The position numbers and the translations under genes are program-made. The notes beneath the pieces were generated by a model. The model had not been told where the DNA came from, did not search any database, and worked only from the letters and a program-made list of their open reading frames with translations. Shown here one piece after another: positions 42,992 to 51,940 of a stretch of 64,000 nt of DNA. Every line of letters starts with the position of its first letter. Position 1 is the stretch's first letter. This DNA comes from Thermoplasmata archaeon (GTDB taxonomy: Archaea > Thermoplasmatota > Thermoplasmata > Methanomassiliicoccales > Methanomethylophilaceae): contig SUTA01000004.1 in NCBI GenBank assembly GCA_015063135.1, positions 1 to 64,000 on the forward strand, in the 5' to 3' direction.

Positions 42992-43884
42992 TGAACACCT
43001 ATCTCCCGAGGGTGCTCATGGCGATGGTCGCCGGCGCGCTTCTCGCCATCGGCGGCGCGGTCACCCAGACAATCATGCGCAACAGCCTCGCAACCCCGTA
43101 CACCCTAGGAGTCTCCTCCAGCGCCGCCTTCGGCGCATCCCTGTCCATCCTCTTCGGCATAACGGCCGTGGCTGGCAGGTACGGGACCATCCTGAACGCG
43201 TTCATATTCTCCCTGATCCCGGCCATGATAATCCTCCTGGCCTCATCCAGGAGGAACATGTCCCCGGCTTCGATGGTCCTCATCGGAGTGGCGATATCAT
43301 ACATGTTCAGCGCCTGCACCACCCTCTCCCAGTACTTCGGGGATGCCGAGGCCACGAAGACAGCCATGTTCTGGACCGTCGGAGACCTCAACAGCGTCCT
43401 TCTGGAGTTCGTGCCGTATGTGGCAGTCACATTGGTGGCCACTTTCATCATATCTATGTATCTGACGAAGAACATGGACGCCCTCCGCATGGGCGACGAT
43501 ACGGCCACGTCCCTTGGGGTCAACGTCCACACGACAAGGGTCGTGCTCATGGTCCTGGCCTGCTTCTCCACCGCCGTGGTGGTCAGCTTCGTCGGCGCCA
43601 TCGGATTCATCTGCCTGCTGGCCCCCCACATCTCCAGGCTCATCGGAGGCGGGAGCATCAGATTCCTGATCCCGGCATCGGCAGTGACCGGCGCGCTGCT
43701 GCTCACGATAGCCGACATCATCGCCAAGGACCTGGTCAATCCCATAATGCTCCCGGTCGGGGCCATCACCGCCGTGATCGGCGGACCAGTCCTGGTCTAT
43801 CTCCTGTTCAAGAGCCGCAGCTCCTCGTTCCGATTCGCCGGAATCGAGCCCTGGCGGCATCGATGGATTCCTGTATCCTCCTGA
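42769..43884 (+). CDS. FecCD-type ABC permease
   Basis: A 371-residue integral membrane permease of the iron-siderophore/cobalamin class, with about ten helices. Family hallmarks include TYLPRVLMAMVAGALLAIGG near residue 78, RNSLATPYTLGVSSSAAFGA, GVAISYMFSAC and FVGAIGFICLLAPHISRL near 278, and GRGAITAVIGGP-like GAITAVIGGPVLVYLLFK near the end. Homologous sequence ends near SRSSSF (43830); about 17 more residues are read antisense to the MATE gene. It works with the ATPase at 39672 and the binding protein at 40568. Confidence 0.9.
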   Translation: MEEPTMDAAKGEIKRLHKRRILYIVVATIALVLLMSWSVTISSTTITPVQVYEVLINTIFPGTFDVPYRTTHIVMNTYLPRVLMAMVAGALLAIGGAVTQTIMRNSLATPYTLGVSSSAAFGASLSILFGITAVAGRYGTILNAFIFSLIPAMIILLASSRRNMSPASMVLIGVAISYMFSACTTLSQYFGDAEATKTAMFWTVGDLNSVLLEFVPYVAVTLVATFIISMYLTKNMDALRMGDDTATSLGVNVHTTRVVLMVLACFSTAVVVSFVGAIGFICLLAPHISRLIGGGSIRFLIPASAVTGALLLTIADIIAKDLVNPIMLPVGAITAVIGGPVLVYLLFKSRSSSFRFAGIEPWRHRWIPVSS

Positions 43885-45232
43885 ACTCGCGCCTCTGCAG
43901 GTAGGTCAGGCAGAGGCCGCCGAACACATGGACCAGGACCATGCAGTAGATGATAGCCTCGAAGGGATCTATCCCGAAGTAGCCGTATGCGGCCAATGCG
44001 TAGAGGCCCAGCTTGATGAAGGCCCAGATGAAGAAGTAGTTCATGGCGATCTTCGCCCTCTTCATGGACTGGAGCATTGACGATTCCACGGCCATCAGGG
44101 CGCTGAACGGCACCAGTAGTGCGGAGACCCTGAGCGTCCACACAAACCTGGGGAGCAGCTCGTGCATGCTCTCCTCGTAGGTCATTATGGCCATCAGAGG
44201 CTCCGCGAAGACCAGCATGATGGCCGCGGCTGCCACGCCCGCCAGGATCACCAGCTTGAACGTGTAGCTGAAGCTCTCCCTCATCTTGTCCAGGTCGCCC
44301 TGGCCGTACGCGGCCGAGGCCACCGGGATCATGGCGCTGTCCATGGCCCTCCACGGGAGCCCCATCATCCCGATATACCTCCAGGGATAGTTGTACAGCA
44401 TGACTGCCGTGGTTCCGCCGGCGATGACCAAGAAGACGCGCTGAATCAGGTCCGTCACGTTGGATATGATGCTCTGGGCGGTCTTTGGGCCGCCGATATT
44501 GAGGATCTCGGCAACGGCCTGCCTATCGTACCTGAAGTCCTTCATGGCGAGCGGGACGACTGTCCTGCCCTTCAGGTACCAGAACAGGCCGATGGACACG
44601 GAGATGAGCGCCGACACGCAGGTGGACAGCCCGGCGCCGAATATCCCCATGCCCAGGACGTAGATGAGCAGGGGGTCGATGACCATGTTGAGTATGGCCG
44701 CGGTGGATTGGATGATCGTGGATTTCCTGGCGGCGCCCTCGCCCCTCAGCGCCCCTCCGAGGATGGTGTAGACGAGCACTGCGGGCGACATGAGGACGAA
44801 CGGGATCATGTACTCCCAGCCGGGGCCCCTCACGCCGCCTGCGCCCATTATGTCTATGGCGACATCGAAGAAAAGCGTGATGAGCACCGAGGAGATGACG
44901 GCGAAGATTATCCCGAGGATGATCGAGTTGGCGACGAGGTCACCGGCCTCGCGCCCCTCCCCCAGGCGGAAGGATATCGTGGCCGTGGCCGCCACGCTGA
45001 TTCCCAGCCCGGCGCACATCATGAGGCCGTAGAGGGGGGTGACGACTGAGACGGCCTCCGCATCCGTGGTCCCCAGGCCGGACACCCAGAAGGTATCCAC
45101 GAATTGGTTGAGCTCCACTACGAGGAGGGCGATGAAGATGGGGACGACCATGCCTCTGATGGCCCGCTTGGGCTCGCCGAGCAGCCTGTCTAGCTCGGTC
45201 TCGCCGTCCTTCCTCCCGTCCTTCCACAACAT
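43808..45232 (-). CDS. MATE-family transporter
   Basis: A 474-residue, 12-helix MATE protein. The first repeat has VELNQFVDTFWVSGLGT near residue 40 and the central ALRGEGAARKSTIIQSTAAI; the second has GGPKTAQSIISNVTDLIQRV and VASAAYGQGDLDKMRESF. The expected end is near YLQRREFRRIQE, and the final 20 or so codons overlap the converging permease gene by 77 bp. The substrate is unknown. It has no obvious functional link with the uptake operon beyond position. Confidence 0.85.
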   Translation of the reverse strand: MLWKDGRKDGETELDRLLGEPKRAIRGMVVPIFIALLVVELNQFVDTFWVSGLGTTDAEAVSVVTPLYGLMMCAGLGISVAATATISFRLGEGREAGDLVANSIILGIIFAVISSVLITLFFDVAIDIMGAGGVRGPGWEYMIPFVLMSPAVLVYTILGGALRGEGAARKSTIIQSTAAILNMVIDPLLIYVLGMGIFGAGLSTCVSALISVSIGLFWYLKGRTVVPLAMKDFRYDRQAVAEILNIGGPKTAQSIISNVTDLIQRVFLVIAGGTTAVMLYNYPWRYIGMMGLPWRAMDSAMIPVASAAYGQGDLDKMRESFSYTFKLVILAGVAAAAIMLVFAEPLMAIMTYEESMHELLPRFVWTLRVSALLVPFSALMAVESSMLQSMKRAKIAMNYFFIWAFIKLGLYALAAYGYFGIDPFEAIIYCMVLVHVFGGLCLTYLQRREFRRIQESIDAARARFRRIGTRSCGS

Positions 45233-45236
45233 GGTG

Positions 45237-46037
45237 TTACCTTTTTAGGATTCGTAACAACTGCCCTTTGAAATAGTTTCTCGACATGCGTGGCGCAATG
45301 TGGATTATAGAGGATCGCGAGATGACAAGCCACACCGCACCGCCAAACAGGGCGCCGATGAGGGCGGTGGATGCGTTGTTGGTATACTTCGATATGTAAC
45401 CGGCATCCTCAAGCACCACGCCGAAGACGCTGTCGAGGATGTTCCCGAAGACTCCCGCGGCGAAAGGCACCAGGAGCATGGCGTCCAGGCACCCGTCCAT
45501 GATGAGCCATCCCAGGACAGCGATCACGAACGCCGTGGCGGTGGAGACTGCAGTGCCGAGCCTGGACACACCCCCGTTCATCCCCGTCTCGCAGGGCTTC
45601 ATTGTGGTGATCAGGTAGGTCCTCTTGTCGCGGACCCCGATCTCGCTGGCTATGGTGTCCGCACCTGCGACCGCCAGGGTGGCGATGAACATGACGTAGA
45701 ACAGCTCCGGGTCGAAGTTCAGGAAATAGTGCGCCAGGACGATGATGCACGGCGGCAGGCCGACGCCCAGGACGTTCTTCCAATTGCGCTCGCCGGATTT
45801 CCCCTCCTGCAGCCCCTCCGCCATCTTCTGGCGGATCCCGTAGAACGTGGCCGCGAAGCCCGCCATGGTGAAGATCGTCAGGAGGACGAACGCATTGAAA
45901 GAACTGAAGACTGCTACTATGGAGCCAACTGCGAAAGATGCCACGGCCCCGTCAAGCGTGATGCATCTGAGGTAATAGCAGCCCACAGACAGCGCCGCGG
46001 TCAGCGCGATGGCTGCCACGACCAGAACCACGTCCAT
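45237..46037 (-). CDS. DUF92 integral membrane protein
   Basis: A 266-residue membrane protein of the DUF92 family (archaeal/plant CTP-dependent prenyl-phosphate kinase-like group). It has about six helices, with the conserved segments LDGAVASFAVGSIVAV, GADTIASEIGV near residue 128 and GNILDSVFGVVLEDAG near 200. Plant VTE6 relatives phosphorylate phytyl phosphate, so a role in isoprenoid phosphate metabolism is possible. I chose the ATG at 46037, with AGGA 3-4 nt upstream and TATATAT about 15-25 bp upstream. Longer open sequence upstream belongs to the preceding gene. Confidence 0.8.
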   Translation of the reverse strand: MDVVLVVAAIALTAALSVGCYYLRCITLDGAVASFAVGSIVAVFSSFNAFVLLTIFTMAGFAATFYGIRQKMAEGLQEGKSGERNWKNVLGVGLPPCIIVLAHYFLNFDPELFYVMFIATLAVAGADTIASEIGVRDKRTYLITTMKPCETGMNGGVSRLGTAVSTATAFVIAVLGWLIMDGCLDAMLLVPFAAGVFGNILDSVFGVVLEDAGYISKYTNNASTALIGALFGGAVWLVISRSSIIHIAPRMSRNYFKGQLLRILKR

Positions 46038-46372
46038 GTCCTGCCGATATAGTACCGATATATAATGGAATGCCAACAGTATCGAGATGTGCCAGATGTC
46101 GGGAATCGCCTTAAGGCCTCGAGTATCTGGGTGGCGTACTTTATGCATGCGGCCTTGTCCTCCAGGGGGAAGAACATGACCTTTCCCTGGCGGTAGAGCG
46201 TGGTCTCCATGCCGTTCCATTGGAAAACCATCATCTCCTCGTCGGACGACGTTATGGCCGAGGGGTCGATCCCCAGCGCGGCGGGGACCTTCGAGATGTC
46301 GATGTCCATGGGGTCGGCCGGGACGGCCATCAGGGACTTGCCCCCGCACAGGCGGGCGGTCGTGAACCTCAA
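46001..46372 (-). CDS. small conserved archaeal protein downstream of UPF0200
   Basis: About 110-123 residues, starting with a TTG that overlaps the UPF0200 stop (TTGA). The protein begins LRFTTARLCGGKSLMAVPAD and continues with PAALGIDPSAITSSDEEMMV, MMVFQWNGMETTLYRQGK and VMFFPLEDKAACIKYATQIL. I do not know the family; the pattern suggests a small alpha/beta domain. Likely true coding ends near EALRR (about 46100). The remaining codons cross the next promoter and overlap DUF92 by 37 bp. Translational coupling suggests a functional link with the kinase-like gene. Confidence 0.55.
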   Translation of the reverse strand: MRFTTARLCGGKSLMAVPADPMDIDISKVPAALGIDPSAITSSDEEMMVFQWNGMETTLYRQGKVMFFPLEDKAACIKYATQILEALRRFPTSGTSRYCWHSIIYRYYIGRTWTWFWSWQPSR

Positions 46373-46893
46373 AGCAGCGCCTCCAGGGCCTTCCGCGCGG
46401 CATCCCTGAAGTCCTTCAGGGACGAATCGTTCACCAACATGACATCGGACAGGGCGATAACCTCGGCGATGCCCCATCCGACCTCCCTGCGGTCCCTCTC
46501 CAGGAACTCCGACTCGTCGCGGGGGGCGTCCTCCCTGCCGCGGGAGACCAGCCTGGCATAGCGCAGGGAAGGAGGCGCGTGGACCGCGATGATCACGGTG
46601 TCGGCCAGCGACCTGAACGAGGAGACCTCGTCCATGCTCCTGCAGCCGTCCACCAGGAACACGTCGCCTGACATGCGCTCCATGGAGCGTCTGGCCCAGA
46701 CGTCCTTCCCGAACTCCGCCCTCTGGGAGCTGGCGTACTCGCCCAGGGACATCTCTGACGCCTTGCCGCTGGCGGCGTAGGCCTCGCGGACCATGTCCCC
46801 CATGCGGACGAAGGGCAAGCCCATGGAGCCGGCGACCTGGAGGAGCTCCTCCTTCCCGGCCCCGGGCATGCCCGTAACTATGATCGCCCTCAT
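46369..46893 (-). CDS. UPF0200 nucleotide kinase-like protein
   Basis: A 174-residue P-loop protein of the archaeal UPF0200/dephospho-CoA kinase-like group. Walker A GMPGAGKEELL is at residues 8-18. LPFVRMGDMVREAY follows, then a lid region, and VFLVDGCRSMDEVSSFRSL as the second nucleotide-binding strand. RGREDAPRDESEFLERDRRE is a charged lid-like segment. The actual substrate of this family is unsettled. It lies 4 bp after pyrI and its stop overlaps the next start. Confidence 0.8.
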   Translation of the reverse strand: MRAIIVTGMPGAGKEELLQVAGSMGLPFVRMGDMVREAYAASGKASEMSLGEYASSQRAEFGKDVWARRSMERMSGDVFLVDGCRSMDEVSSFRSLADTVIIAVHAPPSLRYARLVSRGREDAPRDESEFLERDRREVGWGIAEVIALSDVMLVNDSSLKDFRDAARKALEALL

Positions 46894-46897
46894 CGGA

Positions 46898-47365
46898 TCA
46901 CAGGAGGTTGTCGGTGATGTTGATGAGGATCCTGTCGCAGTAGCAGCACCTGAGCTTCGGCGGGTGGGTTCCCTCGACGACGAACTCCGGCGCCACTGGC
47001 TCCCCGCGGTTGGTGATGCAGTTGGGGTTGCTGCACCTGGCGAGGCCCACGACGTGGCCCTCCAGGGACACCTTGTACTTCTCTGCGACGTAGTAGTCGC
47101 GGATGATCGAGATGGTGGCATCCGGAGCGATCAGCGCGATCTTGTCGACGGTCTCCGCGTCCAGCTCCCTGTCCTCGATCTTCACCAGGTCCTTCCAGCC
47201 CATGACCTCGGACTGCACATGGATGCCGATGCTGATTGAGGAGTCGATGTTGTTCTCGTTGAACCCGATGATCTTCATCACGTTCAGGGCCTGCCCGCAG
47301 GCGATATGGTCGATGACCGTGCCGTTCCTGATCGGCGGCAGCTTGAACTCCATGGGGGCCTCCAT
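46898..47365 (-). CDS. pyrI: aspartate carbamoyltransferase regulatory subunit
   Basis: A 155-residue allosteric subunit of aspartate transcarbamoylase, which binds nucleotides to control pyrimidine synthesis. The N-terminal domain begins FKLPPIRNGTVIDHIACGQ and has GFNENN and HVQSEVMGWKDLVKIEDREL. The C-terminal zinc domain contains C-x4-C in CSNPNC and CCYC with four ligand cysteines. It follows pyrB, which overlaps its 5' end. Confidence 0.95.
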   Translation of the reverse strand: MEAPMEFKLPPIRNGTVIDHIACGQALNVMKIIGFNENNIDSSISIGIHVQSEVMGWKDLVKIEDRELDAETVDKIALIAPDATISIIRDYYVAEKYKVSLEGHVVGLARCSNPNCITNRGEPVAPEFVVEGTHPPKLRCCYCDRILINITDNLL

Positions 47366-48294
47366 CGGAGCTCACCCCCCATTATGGAGCAGAGGAGGGC
47401 CATCCTGACCGGGACCCCGTTGAAAGCCTGCTTGAAGTACCTGGCGTGCGGAGTGCTGTCCACCTCTGGCGCGATCTCGTCGACCCTCGGCAGAGGGTGC
47501 ATCACTATCATATCGCTCTTGGCCTCCCTGAGGATCGCGTTGTCTATCCTGTACGTTCCTGCGACCTTCGTGTATTCTGCGTGGTCGGGGAACCTCTCCC
47601 TCTGGATCCTCGTGACATACAGCACGTCGGCCTGGCCGATGACGTCGTCCAGCTCCGCCGTCTTGACGGGGTGGCAGCCCTTCTCCTCCAGGTGCTTGAC
47701 GATGTCGTCGGGCATCTGCAGGCTCTCGGGAGCGACCAGCGTCAGCTTGGCGCCGAACATCGTCAGCGCGTCGGCCAGGGAGTGGACGGTCCTTCCGTAC
47801 TTCAGGTCCCCGACCAGGGCGATGTTGAGCCCCTCGAGGGTGCCCTTGGCCTCCCTCATGGTGAAGAGGTCCAGCAGGGTCTGGGTGGGGTGCGACCCGG
47901 CTCCGTCCCCGGCGTTGATGACTGGGTTCTCGGAGAACTTGGCGGCGAGCCTGGCCGCTCCCTCGTAGGGGTGCCTCAGGACGATGGTGTCGCAGTAGGT
48001 GTCGACCATCTTGATCGTGTCCGCTAGGGTCTCCCCTTTGGAGATCGATGTCATGGACATCTCGGAAACGTCTATCACCTGGCATCCGAGCCTGTAGGCG
48101 GCGCTCTCGAAGGAGAGCTTGGTGCGGGTGGATGGCTCGAAGAACAGGTTCCCGAGTATCCTTCCATCGAGAGCGCGGCTGCGCTTCTCGCCCAGGGCGT
48201 ACGGGACCATCTCCTCGGCGAGGTCCAGCACCCCCTCGATCTGATCCTTTGTGAAATCGCGGATAGAAACGACGTCCTTGTCGTAGAGGTCCAT
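47284..48294 (-). CDS. pyrB: aspartate carbamoyltransferase catalytic subunit
   Basis: The catalytic subunit that condenses aspartate with carbamoyl phosphate. Carbamoyl-phosphate motif FFEPSTRTKLSFE is near residue 51, GDGAGSHPTQTLLDL near 129, and MHPLPRVDEI near 265. The enzyme should end near ALLCSIMGG, giving about 304 residues. Instead it reads on 27 residues over the pyrI start. A run of six Gs (47374-47379) sits there, and one extra G would give ATG GGG GGG TGA, a clean stop 7 bp upstream of pyrI. An undercounted homopolymer is therefore likely. Transcribed with pyrI. Confidence 0.93.
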   Translation of the reverse strand: MDLYDKDVVSIRDFTKDQIEGVLDLAEEMVPYALGEKRSRALDGRILGNLFFEPSTRTKLSFESAAYRLGCQVIDVSEMSMTSISKGETLADTIKMVDTYCDTIVLRHPYEGAARLAAKFSENPVINAGDGAGSHPTQTLLDLFTMREAKGTLEGLNIALVGDLKYGRTVHSLADALTMFGAKLTLVAPESLQMPDDIVKHLEEKGCHPVKTAELDDVIGQADVLYVTRIQRERFPDHAEYTKVAGTYRIDNAILREAKSDMIVMHPLPRVDEIAPEVDSTPHARYFKQAFNGVPVRMALLCSIMGGELRWRPPWSSSCRRSGTARSSTISPAGRP

Positions 48295-48417
48295 GCATCC
48301 CAGATTCGGATAAGCGTTCTTTAAGGTTGCGCGCGACTCTTCGATTACCTATAAGACGGAGTTAGGCGTTTGGGGGCAGGATAACATGAAAACCACATCC
48401 TTGAGGGGGGAACCACT

Positions 48418-49359
48418 GTGAGCGAGTACCCCATCGAGATCTCCGGTCTGAGGAAGCAGTACGGCTCCTTCACGGCCCTGGACGGCCTCGACCTCCAGGT
48501 CCGCAGGAACAGCTTCACCGGGCTGCTCGGCCCCAACGGCGCCGGGAAATCCACCACGCTGAAGATCCTGACCAACCTGCAGAAGGCCACCGAGGGCAGC
48601 GTCTTCATCAACGGGATCGACGTCGGGAAGAATCCGAAAGCGGCCCTCCAGGGCGTCGGGACCGTCATCGAGACCCCGGAATACTACCTCTACCTGACGC
48701 CGATCGAGACGTTCGCCTACATCGGCGAGCTCCTGGGCATGACCAAGGAGTCCATCTCCGCCGAGACATCGGAGCTCCTCGAGAAGGTCAAGATGACCGA
48801 TTGGGCCGACAAGCGCATCGGCACGTTCTCCAAGGGGATGAGGCAGAGGATCAGCATCGGGCTGGCCCTGCTGAACTCCCCGGACGTCGTCATCCTGGAC
48901 GAGCCCACGTCGGGCCTGGACCCCAGGGGGATGGCCGAGATGAGGGACATCCTCAAGAACATCAGGAACGAGAACCACGACCTCACCGTCTTCATGTCCT
49001 CGCACATGATGTACGAGGTCTCAGACCTCTGCGACCGCGTGGCCCTGATGAACCACGGGAAGCTCCTGCTCCATGACGACCTGTACAACGTCATAGGCGA
49101 CTCGGACCACAGGAGCGTCATAGTGAAGTTCGCCCAGCCCCCGTCCGACGACGTTATAGCGTCCGTGTCCGGCCTCGCCAACGTCATCGGGGCGGAGAGG
49201 AGCGGAAGCAGCATGAGGGTCAGCTTCAGCGGCGGCATGGACGAGGAGATCCTCCTGTTCAAGCAGCTCGGGGAGCTGGACATAGGGGCGTACTCGATGT
49301 CGGAGAGCCAGAACGCGCTCGAGGAGAAGTACCTCGAGCTGATCAAGGAGTCGAGGTGA
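48418..49359 (+). CDS. ABC transporter ATP-binding protein (exporter type)
   Basis: A 313-residue nucleotide-binding subunit of an ABC-2-type system. Walker A GPNGAGKSTTL is near residue 38, and the signature is atypical (FSKGMRQRI). Walker B is VVILDEPTSGLD, followed by SSHMMYEVSDLCDR. It begins with GTG at 48418, preceded by GAGGGGGG. A TATA element TACCTATAAG is near 48346-48356, and pyrB lies divergently upstream. It partners the permease 4 bp downstream. Confidence 0.9.
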   Translation: MSEYPIEISGLRKQYGSFTALDGLDLQVRRNSFTGLLGPNGAGKSTTLKILTNLQKATEGSVFINGIDVGKNPKAALQGVGTVIETPEYYLYLTPIETFAYIGELLGMTKESISAETSELLEKVKMTDWADKRIGTFSKGMRQRISIGLALLNSPDVVILDEPTSGLDPRGMAEMRDILKNIRNENHDLTVFMSSHMMYEVSDLCDRVALMNHGKLLLHDDLYNVIGDSDHRSVIVKFAQPPSDDVIASVSGLANVIGAERSGSSMRVSFSGGMDEEILLFKQLGELDIGAYSMSESQNALEEKYLELIKESR

Positions 49360-49363
49360 GACC

Positions 49364-50140
49364 ATGGAAGGATTCGCAGACGATCTCAGGATAACATTCG
49401 TAGTCGCGAAGAACGAGATGAGGAAGCACCTCCGCGGCAGGCGCATCATCATCTTCGGGGCGCTGCTGGCGGTCATTTTCGTCGCCATCACCGCGGCCTT
49501 CGTCCTCCTGGGCGACGGCCTCGGGAACGACCCCGAAGCGCTCGCCGGCATATACCTGGCCATCATATCCCTGATGATAATAATCGGGGCGACGCTGTTC
49601 GCGGCATCCAGCCTGGTCTCGGAGTTCACCGAGAGGACGGCCCTGATCCTGTTCACCCGCCCGGTGAGGAGATGGTCCATATTCATGGGGAAGATGCTGT
49701 CATCCGTCGTCCTCCTGATCGCGTTCGCGGCCGTCTACTACGCCCTGGTCGGGGCCCTGTGCATCGCCGGGCCCGGCTCGCTGCCCAGCGGATTCGGGGC
49801 GTCGCTCGGATACACCGCTTGCTACTGCTTCGCCACCGTTGGGATCGCCATGCTGGTCAGCTCGCTGATGAAGACCACCGCGAGCGCGTCCATCCTGACG
49901 TTCTTCCTCCTGGCCCTGCTGCTGGACATGGTGATGACGATCATCGCCATCGCGGCCGGCCTGGATGACACGTGGTACATGCTGAACACCGCGGCCTCCG
50001 CCATCGTGGACTGCCTCGGCACGGACATCACCGGCGAGGAGGTCTCCGTCGACGGCTTCAAGGCGGTCGGGACCATGCTCGCATGGGGGATCGTCCCCGC
50101 GGCGCTCGGCCTGTTCAGGTTCAGCAAGAGGGACTTCTGA
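49364..50140 (+). CDS. ABC-2 type permease
   Basis: A 258-residue membrane protein with six predicted helices. It begins with an amphipathic NEMRKHLRGRRIIIFGALLAV and contains LVSEFTERTALILFTRPVRRW typical of ABC-2 permeases between helices two and three. It ends RFSKRDF. It makes the transmembrane half of an exporter with the upstream ATPase. The substrate could be a drug, lipid or peptide. A 10-bp GC hairpin follows. Confidence 0.85.
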   Translation: MEGFADDLRITFVVAKNEMRKHLRGRRIIIFGALLAVIFVAITAAFVLLGDGLGNDPEALAGIYLAIISLMIIIGATLFAASSLVSEFTERTALILFTRPVRRWSIFMGKMLSSVVLLIAFAAVYYALVGALCIAGPGSLPSGFGASLGYTACYCFATVGIAMLVSSLMKTTASASILTFFLLALLLDMVMTIIAIAAGLDDTWYMLNTAASAIVDCLGTDITGEEVSVDGFKAVGTMLAWGIVPAALGLFRFSKRDF

Positions 50141-50145
50141 TGCCC

Positions 50146-50167
50146 GTCGGGGGCCCCGGCCCCCGAC
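50146..50167 (+). terminator. strong GC hairpin with T run
   Basis: GTCGGGGGCC and GGCCCCCGAC form a 10-bp perfect inverted repeat separated by CC, followed by CAACCTTTTTTAA. This is the most intrinsic-terminator-like of the hairpins. The AT-rich tract also overlaps the presumed promoter of arcS. Confidence 0.65.
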
Positions 50168-50203
50168 CAACCTTTTTTAACTTCTCCTGCAGTCGGCGTC
50201 CTC

Positions 50204-51940
50204 ATGTTGGATGTCGTTTCCAGGTCCCAGAAGGGCAGGTGCTGCGAATACCGCAGGGAATCCTCGGAGATCTCCACCCCGGCAGTGGTCAGGACCAGGC
50301 CGGAGGGCGATGTTTGGATCGAGGTCGGGGCCCAGGGCAGGACGCTCCATTGGTTCGGCTCCGAGGTGCCCATGGAGAGGGGGCTGCTGAAGACCTCCTA
50401 CTCGGACGTCGAATCGGAGGTGCCCGTCATCGACGGCGTGGCCGTAGTCAGGCTACCGCTGCCGGAGAACCTGGAGCTCGGCGAGGACGTGGAGGCCGTT
50501 GTGGTCCCAAACGCCTTCGAGCTCCGCAGGGACCCCCGCAGGATCGTCGACACGGTCATCAAGCTGAGGAGGGCAGCCGGACACGGCAGGCTCCTCATGC
50601 TCAGCGGGCTCGCGGAGCCGTCCACGCTCGCCATCCTCGCGTACATGGGCGTCGACGTCTTCGACACCGCGCTCGCGGACGCGAGCGGCGCCAGCGGCAT
50701 CAGGCTCATCCCAGAGGGCGAGATCGCCACCGGGGAGGACGAGACCGGCCCCAACACCATCGAGCTGCTCACCGAGCTCGACAAGGTCAGGACGTTCATC
50801 GGATGCGACAGGCTCAGGGAGCTGGTCGACCAGAGGGCCCCGTCCAGCGCATCGTCCGTCGCGCTGCTCAGGATATACGACGACGCCGGGTACGAGTACG
50901 CCGAGGAGTCCTGCTCCCGCACCGGGTGCAGGTTCAGCTGCAACACCACCCAGGCCCTCCGCAGGCCCGACGTCAAATCATACAGGGAGAGGATCGCGGG
51001 CTACAGGAAGCCGGAGCACAAGAGGGTGCTCCTGCTGCTCCCGTGCTCCGCGAAGAAGCCCTATCACATATCGAAATCGCACAAGGCGTTCTCGTCCGCA
51101 ATCCACACCGCGCAGCACGACACCCTGGTGCACGAGGTCATCGTCACCTCCCCGCTTGGCATCGTCCCGAGGGAGCTGGACTTCATGTACCCCGCCAACT
51201 CCTACGACATCCCCGTCACCGGCGAGTGGAAATGCGAGGAGAAGAGGTTCATCAGGGAGCTCGTCTCCAAACTGGTGGCCCAGGGATACGACAAGGTGAT
51301 CTGCCATCTGGGCGAGGACTACGAGCTCGTCGAGGGGATCTGCGACATGGAGCAGACCGTCATCGGCGACCCCACGTCCCCCTCATCCATCGAAAACCTC
51401 GACAAGGCGCTCAGGGCGGCCACCAAGGGCATGGAGCCCGTGGACTACATGATAGACAGGAACGCTGCGTTCAGGAGCATCGTGGAGTTCCAGATGGGCA
51501 AGGAGGCCGCTGACCTGCTGATGGGGGGCAACACCTACGCCATCGGGAAGTTCCCGTACTGGAAGCTCATCCGCGAGGACGACAAGCGCAACAAGGTCCA
51601 GCTTGGGATGACCACTCCCGAGAGGGGCATGATGTCCCTCACCATGGACGGCGCGAGGATCCTGGCGGATCACGGCATCAACATCGTCGAGATCCTCGAC
51701 TTCGAGATGAAGGGCAACCTGTTCGCGGTCGGGGTGGTCAAGGCCGACCCCGGGATCCACATAGGCGACGAGGCCATCGCGGTCTGCAACGGCGAGGTCA
51801 GGGGCGTCGGCGTCGCCATGATGTGCGGCCGGGAGATGACCGAGACCAAGCGCGGAATCGCCGTCAAGATGAGGCACAAGAGCCGAGCCACTTTCGGTCC
51901 ACTTTCGGAGGCCCTCCGGGGTAGCCAGATGTCGGAATAG
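50204..51940 (+). CDS. arcS: archaeosine synthase
   Basis: A 578-residue TgtA2/ArcS protein that acts on preQ0-modified tRNA to form archaeosine at position 15. It has the degenerate TGT-like N-terminal half (GVDVFDTALADASGA near residue 148) and the ArcS motif PCSAKKPYHISKSHKAF near 282. The DUF5591-like central domain follows, and a C-terminal PUA domain (RILADHGINIVEILDFEM, AVGVVKADPGIHIGDEAIAV). The last 20 residues contain two copies of a short repeat and may be an extension. It starts at the ATG 37 nt after the hairpin. Confidence 0.9.
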   Translation: MLDVVSRSQKGRCCEYRRESSEISTPAVVRTRPEGDVWIEVGAQGRTLHWFGSEVPMERGLLKTSYSDVESEVPVIDGVAVVRLPLPENLELGEDVEAVVVPNAFELRRDPRRIVDTVIKLRRAAGHGRLLMLSGLAEPSTLAILAYMGVDVFDTALADASGASGIRLIPEGEIATGEDETGPNTIELLTELDKVRTFIGCDRLRELVDQRAPSSASSVALLRIYDDAGYEYAEESCSRTGCRFSCNTTQALRRPDVKSYRERIAGYRKPEHKRVLLLLPCSAKKPYHISKSHKAFSSAIHTAQHDTLVHEVIVTSPLGIVPRELDFMYPANSYDIPVTGEWKCEEKRFIRELVSKLVAQGYDKVICHLGEDYELVEGICDMEQTVIGDPTSPSSIENLDKALRAATKGMEPVDYMIDRNAAFRSIVEFQMGKEAADLLMGGNTYAIGKFPYWKLIREDDKRNKVQLGMTTPERGMMSLTMDGARILADHGINIVEILDFEMKGNLFAVGVVKADPGIHIGDEAIAVCNGEVRGVGVAMMCGREMTETKRGIAVKMRHKSRATFGPLSEALRGSQMSE

